64,000 nt of DNA, from NCBI RefSeq assembly GCF_017305915.1, contig NZ_JAFKJN010000008.1, positions 227,062 to 291,061 of the forward strand, written 5' to 3'. The notes under the pieces are model-generated. The model had not been told where the DNA came from. It was given only the letters and a program-made list of their open reading frames with translations, and did not search any database. Each line of letters starts with the position of its first letter. Within the stretch, counting starts at the first letter, position 1. Positions 52,750 to 61,265 of the stretch are shown here, in pieces. The DNA is from Reyranella sp. (GTDB lineage Bacteria > Pseudomonadota > Alphaproteobacteria > Reyranellales > Reyranellaceae). Position numbers and translations under genes: made by a program.

Positions 52750-54162
52750 ATGGTCTTCCGATCGCTGCTGGTTCTCCTCCTCGGAACGGCAACCGCCTGG
52801 GCACAACCGACGCCGGCGCCCGACTGCACCGCCGACGTGGCGGTGCACGACGATCTCTCGCTCGATGTCGTCTATCGCTGCCGCGCCAGCCAGCCGCTCA
52901 GCTTCGAGTCGATGGGCGAGCGCCCGACACCGTACCTGCGCGACTTCACCGCCGGCCGCGTCGATCCGGTGAACGGGATTGTCGAGCAACGCTACCGCTT
53001 CGACCTGTCGGGCTTCGCGCGCGCGCTCAACTCGCCGTCGGAAGGCATCCAGAAGGGCAAGGGCGTGCTGGCGCCGCTCGGCGCCTGGCTGCTCGAGCCG
53101 CGCGGTTACCAGAAGGTGCCGACCATCGATATCCGGGTGGCGACCCCGAAGGGCATGATCTTCTCCAGCGGGCTTCCCAAGGTGGGCGATGCGTGGCGGC
53201 TCGCCAATGCGACGGTGCGTTTCGCGGGCTACACCGCGATCGGCAAGGTCGAGCTGCACGAGTTGCCGGTGCCGGCGGTCGGCAGCCTCAGGCCGGGACA
53301 GGCCAAGAAAGAGGGCGTGCTGCGGCTCGCCCTGCTCGACGGCTTCGGCGAGGCGACGCGGCCTCTGATCGTCGACTGGGTGAAGCGCACTGTCGAGGCC
53401 GAGGCCAATTACTGGCACGGCTTCACCGCCGACGAGATGCTGGTCGGGCTGGTGCCGCAGCCGCGGCCCGGCGTCGGCTTCGGCCGCACCCAGCCGGGCG
53501 GCGGCGTCACCATCATGATCGAGGTCGGCGAGCACATCGACCAGCGGCGGATGTTCAACGACTGGGTGCTGGTGCACGAGCTGATCCATTCCGGCATGCC
53601 GTTCATCCGCGGCCGCGCGACCTGGTTCATGGAGGGCTCGGCGACCTACGTCGAGCCGATCATCCGCGCCCGCGCCGGCTGGAAGACCGAGGAAGAGGTC
53701 TGGCGCGAATGGATCCAGAGCATGCCGCAGGGCGAGGGCGTGTTCGCGCGCGGGCTTTCGCAGGCGGGCGGCCGCGAGAACTACTGGGGCGGCGCGATCT
53801 TCATGCTGCTCGCCGATCTGGCGATCCGCCGCGACAGCAACGGCGCCAAGGGGCTGGAGGACTGCTTCGCCGGCGCGCTGTGGCGCGGCCAGGGCGGCGC
53901 CGATCGGGTCGGCATGGACGCCTATGCCAAGGCGTGCGACGAGGCGACCGGCACGACGTCGGTGAGCGCGCTGCTCGACAGGCATTTCTACAACGCCGAA
54001 GCGGTGCGGCTCGACGCGCTGTGGAAGGAGCTCGGCGTGGCGCTGGTCGGCGACCGCATCGTGCTCGACGACGGCGCGCCGCAGGCCAGGTGGCGCAAGA
54101 TGATCGTCCTGGGCCCGCCGGGCCGGAACCCCAGGCACGTCAAGCTGCCGTGGGAGTCATGA
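52750..54162 (+). CDS. Exported gluzincin-like zinc peptidase homologue
   Basis: 470 residues. Signal peptide VFRSLLVLLLGTATAWAQ. The N-terminal half is beta-rich, like the domain in front of M1/M61 peptidases. VLVHELIHSGMPF holds HExxH at 276-280, and TWFMEGSATYVEPI gives the third zinc ligand Glu at about 295. The arrangement is a normal gluzincin site, so periplasmic peptidase activity is plausible. The C-terminal helical part ends NPRHVKLPWES. It overlaps the creatininase-type gene by ATGA. Confidence 0.8.
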   Translation: MVFRSLLVLLLGTATAWAQPTPAPDCTADVAVHDDLSLDVVYRCRASQPLSFESMGERPTPYLRDFTAGRVDPVNGIVEQRYRFDLSGFARALNSPSEGIQKGKGVLAPLGAWLLEPRGYQKVPTIDIRVATPKGMIFSSGLPKVGDAWRLANATVRFAGYTAIGKVELHELPVPAVGSLRPGQAKKEGVLRLALLDGFGEATRPLIVDWVKRTVEAEANYWHGFTADEMLVGLVPQPRPGVGFGRTQPGGGVTIMIEVGEHIDQRRMFNDWVLVHELIHSGMPFIRGRATWFMEGSATYVEPIIRARAGWKTEEEVWREWIQSMPQGEGVFARGLSQAGGRENYWGGAIFMLLADLAIRRDSNGAKGLEDCFAGALWRGQGGADRVGMDAYAKACDEATGTTSVSALLDRHFYNAEAVRLDALWKELGVALVGDRIVLDDGAPQARWRKMIVLGPPGRNPRHVKLPWES

Positions 54163-54854
54163 CTGAAGCTCCGACGGGCGTCTGGCTCGAGGACCTCACC
54201 TGGCCGGAGGCGAAGCAGCGGTTCGATGCCGATGCCGTCGTCGTCGTGCCGATCGGCGCGGCGTCGAAGGCGCATGGCGCGCATCTGCCGCTCAAGACCG
54301 ACGCGCTGACGGCGCGGGCGCTGGGGCAGAAGCTGATCGAGCGGCTGGCTGTGGTGGCGGCGCCGGTGGTGGGCTTCGGCTACTACCCGGCCTTCACGAG
54401 CTTCGCCGGCAGCCAGCATCTGACGGCCGACACCTTCAAGGCTCTCATGCGCGAGCTTATTGCGAGCCTCATGGCGCATGGCGTGAAGCGCATCGCGCTG
54501 ATCAACACCGGCGTCTCGACCGAGAAGCCGCTCGACGAGATCGCGGCTGAGACCGGGGCGCTGGTGCTGCACATGCGGCTCATCGGCCGGGCGGCCGAGG
54601 GGCTGATCGAGCACAAGGACGGCGGCCACGCCGACGAGCGCGAGACCTCGGTGATGCTGGCGCTCGATCCGCGCAGCGTGCGCATGGCCGAGCTGAAGCC
54701 GGCCGCCGACTTCAAGCTCTCCGCCGCGACCGGCGATCCGACGCGCGCTTCGGCCTTCAAGGGCGAGCGGCTGCTGGCGGCGCGGATCGACGATATGGTG
54801 CTGGCGCTGGCGGCCAGGTGGCCGGATATCGCTCCGCTGTCATTCCGAGCGTAG
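54159..54854 (+). CDS. Creatininase family protein (amidohydrolase)
   Basis: 231 residues. VWLEDLTWPEAKQRF is the usual opening. VVVPIGAASKAHGAHLPLKT has the metal-binding His and Asp-Glu region of the family, and GGHADERETSVMLALDP the later His and Glu ligands. In place of the usual E-x-H-G of creatininase it reads KAHGAH, so the first metal site is altered. The last residues (SFRA) and TAG stop are encoded by a palindromic repeat. It is coupled to the exported peptidase homologue. The substrate is unknown. Confidence 0.83.
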   Translation: MTEAPTGVWLEDLTWPEAKQRFDADAVVVVPIGAASKAHGAHLPLKTDALTARALGQKLIERLAVVAAPVVGFGYYPAFTSFAGSQHLTADTFKALMRELIASLMAHGVKRIALINTGVSTEKPLDEIAAETGALVLHMRLIGRAAEGLIEHKDGGHADERETSVMLALDPRSVRMAELKPAADFKLSAATGDPTRASAFKGERLLAARIDDMVLALAARWPDIAPLSFRA

Positions 54855-54906
54855 CGAGGGACCTTTCCTGTGGCCTTAAGGGTCCCTCGCTTCGCTCGGG
54901 ATGACA
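54839..54906 (+). repeat. Palindromic intergenic repeat between convergent genes
   Basis: TGTCATTCCGAGCGTAGCGA on the left and CGCTTCGCTCGGGATGACA on the right form a long stem with the GGGACC/GGTCCC core inside. It overlaps the end of the creatininase-type gene and stops 5 bp before the end of the convergent CinA-like gene. It probably acts as a bidirectional terminator. Confidence 0.85.
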
Positions 54907-54910
54907 CCCG

Positions 54911-56149
54911 TCATCGCCGCTCGAAGTCGATGCGCTCGTCGACCGGCAGGCCCATCAGATGGCGGCGCAGGCAGTCCAGGCCGAGCTCGGCCGCGCCCGT
55001 CCTCACCCAGTCGCGGCCGCCGACCAGGCGGGCGACGCGCTGCACCGGGCCGCCCCCTTTGGCCGTATTCTCATCGGCGATCTGCACGGTGATGGTGGCG
55101 CCGAAGTCGGGCCGGTCGGGACCGTCGTCGAGCTGCATCAGCACCACCAGCGCATGGCTGGCGCCACTCTCCGCGCGCAACGTATCCGCCGCCCCGTCGG
55201 CGGTCATCTCGGCCGCGATCACGCCGCGCCGGAACACCGTGTCGGCGCCCAGCAGCGGCGCGAGCCGGTTGGCGATGGCGCCCGACGTGAAGGTCTCGCC
55301 GATCGCCAGCGTATGGCCGCCGGCTTTCAGCCGCTCGAACACCATGCGCTCGAGCGAGGACTCGTCCTCGGCGACCACGAAGTTGCCCAGCCGCCTGCGC
55401 ACCTCGGCCTCGATCGCCGCCAGCTTGGCGTCCAGCTCGGCCTCGGTCGCGCCGCGCGCGGCCAGCTTGGTCTCGAGCTCGGGGAAGTGCGCCTGGAAGC
55501 CGAGCTTGATCTCGCCGTCGATCGCCAGCCCCGGGATGCCGGCCAGCATCTCGTCGGCGCGGCTCTCGCCGATGCCGAAGGAATGGAAGCGCTTCAGCCT
55601 GGTCACACCGGTGATACCACCCAGCTTCAGCAGCCGCGGGATCACCTGCTCGTCGAGCATGCGCCGCATCTCGCGCGGCACGCCGGGCGTGAACAGGAAG
55701 CGCGCCTTGCCGATGGTGACGGCGAAGCCGCAGGCCGTGCCGATCGGGTTGTCGATGAACTCGGCGCCCTCGGGCAGCATCGCCTGCTTGCGGTTGTTGG
55801 CCGGCATCACCCGGCCGCGCCGCGCATAGGACTCGGTCATGCGCTGCATCCAGTAGTCGGAAAGCACCAGCGTCACGCCGCAGGCCTCGGCTGCAACTTC
55901 TTGGCTCAGATCGTCGACCGTGGGCCCCAGCCCGCCGTTCACGATCACCGCGTCGGCGCGCTCGCCGGCCTGGCGGAAGGCGGTCAGCAGGCTGGCGCGG
56001 TCGTCGCCCACCGTGGTGCCCCAGGCGACGTCGAGCCCGACCTCGCCCAATTTACGCGCGATGTGACTGTAATTCGTGTTGACGGTCTTGCCGGTGAGGA
56101 TTTCATCGCCAGTGCATAGGATCTCGACGCGCACTCGTTTCCCCTTCAT
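54911..56149 (-). CDS. CinA family protein with degenerate C-terminal domain
   Basis: 412 residues, full CinA length. The N-terminal MoaB-like domain is clear: VEILCTGDEILTGKTVNTNY and VIVNGGLGPTVDDLSQEV. The C-terminal domain, in active NMN deamidases, should carry the ESCTGG Ser motif; here the block reads LAIGETFTSGAIANRLA, so the nucleophile region is altered. The ATG at 56149 is used (GTG 56161 possible). It may keep only the nucleotide pyrophosphatase activity. It diverges from a methyltransferase gene. Confidence 0.88.
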   Translation of the reverse strand: MKGKRVRVEILCTGDEILTGKTVNTNYSHIARKLGEVGLDVAWGTTVGDDRASLLTAFRQAGERADAVIVNGGLGPTVDDLSQEVAAEACGVTLVLSDYWMQRMTESYARRGRVMPANNRKQAMLPEGAEFIDNPIGTACGFAVTIGKARFLFTPGVPREMRRMLDEQVIPRLLKLGGITGVTRLKRFHSFGIGESRADEMLAGIPGLAIDGEIKLGFQAHFPELETKLAARGATEAELDAKLAAIEAEVRRRLGNFVVAEDESSLERMVFERLKAGGHTLAIGETFTSGAIANRLAPLLGADTVFRRGVIAAEMTADGAADTLRAESGASHALVVLMQLDDGPDRPDFGATITVQIADENTAKGGGPVQRVARLVGGRDWVRTGAAELGLDCLRRHLMGLPVDERIDFERR

Positions 56150-56211
56150 TGCATTCCACACATGTAATAGAGGCGAGTCTCGCGCGCCCGTCGAGCGTTC
56201 ATGATGCCGAG

Positions 56212-57039
56212 ATGATCCAGACCCGGCCGGTCGTCGGCGCGCCGTCGTTCGCCCTCGACAACACCTCGCTCGCCTTGGATTACGAGCGGATCAGCGCGCT
56301 CCGCCATCTCGAGCCCGGCCGGCAGCTGGTCGGCGACCTCGCCATCCGCCGCGGCGAGCGCATCCTCGATGTCGGCTGCGGCACCGGCACGCTGGCCGAG
56401 GAGATCGCCGCCACCGTCGGCCCCGACGGCTTCGTGCTGGGCATCGACCCGCTGCCGCTACGCATCGGGCTCGCCACCAGCCGCGCCCGCGACAACCTCT
56501 CCTTCGAGCTGGGCGACGCCAACGACCTCGACCGCCTGGCCGACCGCAGCTTCGATGCCGTGATGCTGAACGCCGTCCTGCACTGGCTGCCCGACAAGAC
56601 CGGGCCATTGCTCGGCTTCTGGCGCGTGCTGCGCTACGGCGGCCGCCTGGGGATCAGCACGGCGCTCAAGGGCGACGTGCCGGAGCTGGTGCGGACCGCC
56701 CGCGCGGTGCTGGCCGAGCCGCCGTTCGACGAGCATCCGCGGCCGCGCGAGGGCATCACCTTCCGGGTCGACGCCGAGGAGCTGCGCGCGCTGCTGCAGA
56801 CCACCGGCTTCCAGCCGCGCTTCGTCGAAGTCCGCGAGCACCCGTTCCGCCACGCCGGCCCCGAGGACGCGCTGCGTTTCATGGAGGCGAGCTCCTTCGG
56901 CAACGCGCTGGGCCACCTGCCGCCCGAGCTGCGCGACCAGGCGCGCGCCCGGGTGCGCGAGAAGTTCGCCGCCCTGGTCGGCCCCGACGGCATCGTCAGC
57001 ACCGGCCGCCGCGTCGTCGCGATCGCCGAGCGGCGCTGA
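56212..57039 (+). CDS. Class I SAM-dependent methyltransferase
   Basis: 275 residues. ILDVGCGTGTLAEEIAATVG is SAM motif I, GDANDLDRLADRSFDAVMLN motifs II and III, and LRYGGRLGISTALKG the post-III strand. The N-terminus has the LDYERISALRHLEPGRQL helix common in UbiE-like small-molecule methyltransferases. The C-terminal half contains FRVDAEELRALLQTTGF, also usual. The start at 56212 (MIQTRPVVG) is the first sensible ATG. The substrate is unknown; no neighbour in the same operon. Confidence 0.9.
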   Translation: MIQTRPVVGAPSFALDNTSLALDYERISALRHLEPGRQLVGDLAIRRGERILDVGCGTGTLAEEIAATVGPDGFVLGIDPLPLRIGLATSRARDNLSFELGDANDLDRLADRSFDAVMLNAVLHWLPDKTGPLLGFWRVLRYGGRLGISTALKGDVPELVRTARAVLAEPPFDEHPRPREGITFRVDAEELRALLQTTGFQPRFVEVREHPFRHAGPEDALRFMEASSFGNALGHLPPELRDQARARVREKFAALVGPDGIVSTGRRVVAIAERR

Positions 57040-57144
57040 CCGTCGTCCCGACCGGAGCGCGCAGCGCGAAGTGGAGGGACCTCCTCTCCACGGGCAAGGT
57101 CGTGCCTGAGAGAGAAGGTCCCTCGACTACGCTCGGGACGACGG
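57039..57144 (+). repeat. Palindromic intergenic repeat
   Basis: ACCGTCGTCCCGACCGGAGC on the left complements CTCGGGACGACGGT on the right, with GGAGGGACCT and AGGTCCCTC inside. It occupies nearly the whole space between the methyltransferase and the convergent AhpD-like gene and is the fourth member of the family seen here. Confidence 0.85.
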
Positions 57145-57603
57145 TCAAGCCGCCTTCGGTACGTCCTTCAGCACCGCCGGGCTGACGCGGAAGCCGACAT
57201 TCAGCCGGTTGAAGGCGTTGATCGCGCCGATCGACAGGGTGAGCTTGACCTGCTCGTCCTCGCTGAAATGCGCCTTGAGGTTGGCGTAGACCTCGTACGA
57301 CGCGCCGCCCGGCTCGAGTCGGGTCAGGGCCTCGGTCCATTCCAGCGCGGCCCGCTCGCGGTCGCTGTACAGCTCCGATTCGCGGAAGGCGTCGAGCAGG
57401 ATGATCCGCTCCTCGCTCTCGCCGGCCTGGCGGGCTTCCCGGCTGTGCATGGCCAGGCATACGGCGCAGCCGTTGATCTGCGAGGCGCGGATCTCGACCA
57501 GCCGCACGATCGTCGGATCGAGGCCCTGGTGGGCCGCCATCGCGAAGCCGATCAGGGGCTTGAGCTTGTCCATATGGCTGAGGGTGTCGACGCGGGTCGT
57601 CAT
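57145..57603 (-). CDS. Carboxymuconolactone decarboxylase/AhpD-like protein
   Basis: 152 residues. The redox and proton-relay block SQINGCAVCLAMHSREARQ gives Cys46, Cys49 and His53, as in AhpD-like members of the family. The C-terminus TLSIGAINAFNRLNVGFRV is typical. These small helical proteins act as peroxidase or disulfide reductases, often with an oxidative-stress role. GAAGGAG lies about 6 bp before the ATG. It follows the protease gene on the same strand, 82 bp away. Confidence 0.93.
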   Translation of the reverse strand: MTTRVDTLSHMDKLKPLIGFAMAAHQGLDPTIVRLVEIRASQINGCAVCLAMHSREARQAGESEERIILLDAFRESELYSDRERAALEWTEALTRLEPGGASYEVYANLKAHFSEDEQVKLTLSIGAINAFNRLNVGFRVSPAVLKDVPKAA

Positions 57604-57685
57604 GGCCTGCTCCTTCGTCAGGGGGTGCTTCTGCCCCTTCGACGAACGAGCCGGCCGGGAATCGACATCCCGGCGGACCTCTTTT

Positions 57686-58663
57686 TCACCGCCGCCGCTC
57701 GACCGGCACCACCGTCCGGTGCTCGATCTTGCCGCCGCGCAGCAGGGCGAGCGTGGTCGCCTTGCCGATGCGCTCCGAATTGAGCAGGCGGATCAGCGCG
57801 TCGGCGCCCGGGGTCGCCACCCCGTCGACCGACAGCAGCAGGTCGCCCGCCAGCACCCCGGCGGCGTCGGCAGGACTTCCCGGCTCGATAAAGCTGACCC
57901 GGATCGCGCGGGCGCCGGCGCCGGTCGCCAGCCCGATGCGGCGCGGCAGCGGCACGGTCTCGGCGGCGATGCCGATATGGGCGCGCCGGACCCTGCCGTG
58001 CGCGATGAACTCGGACACCGCGAACACCGCGGTGTTGGACGCCACGGCGAAGCAGATGCCCTGGGCGCGCTGGATCATGGCGGTGTTGATGCCGACCACC
58101 TCAGCCGTACTCGACACCAGCGGCCCGCCCGAATTGCCGGGATTGAGCGCGGCGTCGGTCTGGATGACGTCGTCGATCAGCCGGCCGGAGGCCGCCCTGA
58201 GCGAGCGGCCGAGCGCCGACACCACGCCCGCGGTGACGGTCGATTCGAAGCCGAGCGGATTGCCGATCGCCACCACGAGCTGGCCGCGCTTCAGCGCCCG
58301 GCTGTCGCCCAGGCGGGCGAACGGGATGCCGCCCGGCAGGTCGCACGACAGCAGCGCCAGGTCGGTGTCCGGATCGTCGCCCAGCACGCGCGCCTCGCGG
58401 CTGCTGCCGTCGGCGAAGGAAAGCCGCACGCGGCGCGCGCCGCCGACCACGTGGCTGTTGGTCAGGACGAGGCCGTCGCCGGCGATGACCACGCCGGAAC
58501 CGACACCGCCGGGGGCGTCGCGGCCGTTCGTCAGCCGCTCGACCCGCACGACCGCCGGCCCGACCCGGTCCACGACCGAGACCACGGCGCGGGAGTAGGC
58601 GTCGAGTAGGGCGCCGTCGTCGTCCAGGGCGGCGGGGGTGGGGGAGGGTGAGTCTAGGGGCAT
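57686..58663 (-). CDS. Deg/HtrA-type trypsin-like serine protease with PDZ domain
   Basis: 325 residues. The triad is complete: LTNSHVVGG (His71), DPDTDLALL (Asp101) and NPGNSGGPL (Ser178). A PDZ domain follows (about 220-320: EPGSPADAAGVLAGDLLLSV). No signal peptide or membrane helix precedes the catalytic domain, unlike DegP or DegS, so it may be cytoplasmic. GGAGGACCCC lies before the ATG. Quality-control or regulatory proteolysis is the family role. The short length and absent export signal make its target unclear. Confidence 0.9.
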   Translation of the reverse strand: MPLDSPSPTPAALDDDGALLDAYSRAVVSVVDRVGPAVVRVERLTNGRDAPGGVGSGVVIAGDGLVLTNSHVVGGARRVRLSFADGSSREARVLGDDPDTDLALLSCDLPGGIPFARLGDSRALKRGQLVVAIGNPLGFESTVTAGVVSALGRSLRAASGRLIDDVIQTDAALNPGNSGGPLVSSTAEVVGINTAMIQRAQGICFAVASNTAVFAVSEFIAHGRVRRAHIGIAAETVPLPRRIGLATGAGARAIRVSFIEPGSPADAAGVLAGDLLLSVDGVATPGADALIRLLNSERIGKATTLALLRGGKIEHRTVVPVERRR

Positions 58664-58756
58664 GGGGTCCTCCGGGAGAAGGAGGGCTATATGGGAAGGC
58701 AAAGGTGCAATTGCACCCGCCGGGGCCTAGGGTGTCCCGGATAGCGGGATTGAGGC

Positions 58757-59527
58757 ATGACCAGGAAACCGACCATGCGCCGCGCGCCGGACGACGCGCT
58801 GAAATCGCTGGCCAAGGTGGTCGCGGTGCTCGGCGCCTTCACGACCGCGCGGCGGTCGATGTCGCTGGCCGAGATCGCCGCGGCGACCGGCTTCCCGCGC
58901 AGCACCGCTCATCGGCTGGCGGCGTCGATGCGCGAGGTCGGCCTGCTCGACCAGGGCAGCCAGCGCGACCGCTACCGGCTCGGCATCAAGCTCTTCCAGC
59001 TCGGCAACACCGCGCTCGCCAACATGGACCTGCATCGCGAGGCGCGGCCGGTGATCGACGGCCTGAACCGCGTCACCGGCCACGTCGCCAAGCTCGCGGT
59101 GTTCGACGGCCGCCAGGCGATCGTCACCCACAGCGTGTCGGCGGCGAGCGGCACGCCGCTCACCCTGATCGAGGCGGCGCCGGTGCATTGCACCAGCACC
59201 GGCAAGGCGATCCTCGCCCACCAGCCGCCGGCGGCGGTCGACGCCATCATCGCCGATGGCCTCGAGCGCTTCACCGAGGCCACGATCACCAGCGGGCGCA
59301 AGCTCAAGGCCGAGCTCAGGCTGATCCGCGCCCGCGGCTATTCGGTCGACGAAGGCGAGCACCAGCCGGGCATGCGCTGCATCGGCGCGCCGATCCGCGA
59401 TCGCACCGGCCGCGCCATCGCCGGCCTCAGCGTCAGCGGCCCGGCACGCCAGCTCAGGAAGGCCGAGGTCGGGGCGCTGGCGAAGATCGTCATCCACCAC
59501 GCGCAACTGATCGAGGCGCAACTGTAG
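58757..59527 (+). CDS. IclR family transcriptional regulator
   Basis: 256 residues. The winged helix covers about 15-75 (MSLAEIAAATGFPRSTAHRL is the recognition helix region). The GAF-like effector domain follows, with the family marks HCTSTGKAILAH and GMRCIGAPIRDRTGRAIAGLSVSG. It is read in the same direction as the sugar-type ABC genes that start about 170 bp downstream and is the likely regulator of them. The effector is unknown. Confidence 0.93.
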   Translation: MTRKPTMRRAPDDALKSLAKVVAVLGAFTTARRSMSLAEIAAATGFPRSTAHRLAASMREVGLLDQGSQRDRYRLGIKLFQLGNTALANMDLHREARPVIDGLNRVTGHVAKLAVFDGRQAIVTHSVSAASGTPLTLIEAAPVHCTSTGKAILAHQPPAAVDAIIADGLERFTEATITSGRKLKAELRLIRARGYSVDEGEHQPGMRCIGAPIRDRTGRAIAGLSVSGPARQLRKAEVGALAKIVIHHAQLIEAQL

Positions 59528-59645
59528 GACTCATGGCCGGGAGCGCGGCTCTCCAGAGCCGCCTCTTGTCAGGACGACAGAGATGAGCGCCACTGGAGCG
59601 GCGCGGTCCGATGAGTTCATCCCGGAGTGCGGGATACGATTCTGT

Positions 59646-59674
59646 TTGACGGGATATTCGCGGTCGCGAAGAAT
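59646..59674 (+). promoter_or_regulatory. Candidate promoter for the sugar ABC operon
   Basis: TTGACG at 59646-59651, then 17 bp, then AAGAAT at 59669-59674; the ATG follows 24 bp later with GGGAGG in between. The G/T-rich region just before it would suit IclR binding, but no clear palindrome is visible. Confidence 0.4.
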
Positions 59675-59698
59675 TCCTTCAAATCGAGGGAGGATTCT

Positions 59699-61111
59699 AT
59701 GCATTCGCGACGCCAATGGCTCGCGGGACTGCCTGCTGCCGCGCTTCTCACCCCATTTCTCACCTTGGGCGCCGGCTTCCGCGCCGCGGCACAGGAGGAC
59801 GCGCTCGCCTATTACAAGCAGGCCAAGATCGACTGGCAGCAGGCCAAGGGCCAGTCGCTGACCATCGGCCTCAACAAGCACCCGTTCACCGAGTCGCTGC
59901 TGCCGCTGATCCCCGAGTTCCGCCAGCTCACCGGCATCAACATCGAGTACCTGATCCTGCCGGAGGCCGAGTACTTCACCAAGCTGGTGGCCGACCTGTC
60001 GCAGCAGCGCGGCGAGTTCTCGGTCATCATGACCGGGCCGATGCGCAACTGGCAGTACGTGCCGCCGAACTGGATCCTGCCGCTCGACGACTTCCTCAAG
60101 AACCCCAAGCTGACCGATGCGGCCTGGTACAAGCTCGACGACTTCTATCCGGCGCTGACCGCGGCCAACCGCTGGAATGGCAAGGACGGCTCGGGCGTCG
60201 GCGAGGGCCCGCTCTATTCGATCCCGGTGCTCGAGGAGAGCTACATCCTCGCCTACCGCAAGGACATCTTCGACCAGCACGACATCAAGGTGCCGACCAC
60301 GCTCGAGGAGATGGCCGAGGCGGCGCGCCAGGTGAAGAAGAACGCCGGCATTCCCGGCATCACCGCGCGCGGCACGCCCAGCCTCGCCAGCATGGGCACC
60401 GGCTTCATCAGCGGGCTCAAGTCCTACACCGACGGCCAGTGGCGCGAGCTCGACGACAAGCTCGTCGCCAACCTCCACGACCCGCGCTCGGTGAAATACA
60501 CCGAGCTGTGGATCGACATGGTGCGCGAGAGCGGCCCGCCCAACTGGGCCAACACCCAGTGGTACGACGCCATGGAGGCCTTCACCGCGGGCCAGGCCGG
60601 CATGATCGCTGACGCCGATTTCTTCGCCGCCAGCTACGAGGATCCCAAGAAGTCGAAGGTCGCCGGCAAGGTCGGCTACGCGCTGCTGCCGGCGGGGCCG
60701 GGCGGCAAGACCTATTCGGGCCTGTGGACCTGGGCGCTGGGCATCAGCCGGGCGACCAGGAACAAGGACGCCGCCTGGCTGTTCGTGCAGTGGGCGACCG
60801 CCCAGCGCACGCTGCTCAACGCCACCGTCGGCTACCGCAACTACAACCCGTCGCGCCAGTCGGTGACCAACGATCCGCGGGTGCAGGAGATCATGGCCGG
60901 GTGGGGCGGCGGCAGCTACCTCAAGACCGTGGCGAAGAACCTCGAGACCGCCAGGGTCGCCTGGGTGCCGCAGTCCGAGCGCCAGCGGCTGGGCGACATC
61001 TGGGCGCGCGCCCTGCACGAGGTCTACTTCAAGCGGCTGTCGGCCGCCGACGCGCTCAAGAAGGCGAGCGGCGAGGTCGACAAGGTGCTGAAGGAGGCGG
61101 GGATCAAGTAG
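59699..61111 (+). CDS. Extracellular solute-binding protein (family 1) with Tat-like signal
   Basis: 470 residues. HSRRQWLAGLPAAALLTPFL is a Tat-type signal with S-R-R; probable cleavage after AAA before QEDALAYY. The mature part has the family 1 features (GINIEYLILPEAEYFTKLVA; MTGPMRNWQYVPPNW). GGGAGG about 6 bp before ATG 59699 supports this start over the frame opening at 59627. It supplies a sugar or polyol ligand to the two permeases after it. No ATPase gene accompanies the set. Confidence 0.92.
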   Translation: MHSRRQWLAGLPAAALLTPFLTLGAGFRAAAQEDALAYYKQAKIDWQQAKGQSLTIGLNKHPFTESLLPLIPEFRQLTGINIEYLILPEAEYFTKLVADLSQQRGEFSVIMTGPMRNWQYVPPNWILPLDDFLKNPKLTDAAWYKLDDFYPALTAANRWNGKDGSGVGEGPLYSIPVLEESYILAYRKDIFDQHDIKVPTTLEEMAEAARQVKKNAGIPGITARGTPSLASMGTGFISGLKSYTDGQWRELDDKLVANLHDPRSVKYTELWIDMVRESGPPNWANTQWYDAMEAFTAGQAGMIADADFFAASYEDPKKSKVAGKVGYALLPAGPGGKTYSGLWTWALGISRATRNKDAAWLFVQWATAQRTLLNATVGYRNYNPSRQSVTNDPRVQEIMAGWGGGSYLKTVAKNLETARVAWVPQSERQRLGDIWARALHEVYFKRLSAADALKKASGEVDKVLKEAGIK

Positions 61112-61148
61112 GTGGCTAGGACCTTCGTCGGACGACGCAGGAATCAAC

Positions 61149-61265
61149 CCCTCCCCATTCAAATGGGGAGGTGTCGGCGTCTTACGCCGACGGAGGGGTC
61201 ATGACTGCGGCCCTGACCCCTCCGTCGCGGATGACCGCGCCACCTCCCCATATGAATGGGGAGGG
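61149..61265 (+). repeat. Palindromic interspersed repeat (CCCTCCCC family), copy 2
   Basis: Same design as 2870-3003: outer arms CCCTCCCCATTC and ATGAATGGGGAGGG, inner arms GACGGAGGGGTCATGA and CTGACCCCTCCGTC. Unlike copy 1 it lies inside an operon and covers the start region of the following permease gene. Confidence 0.85.
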
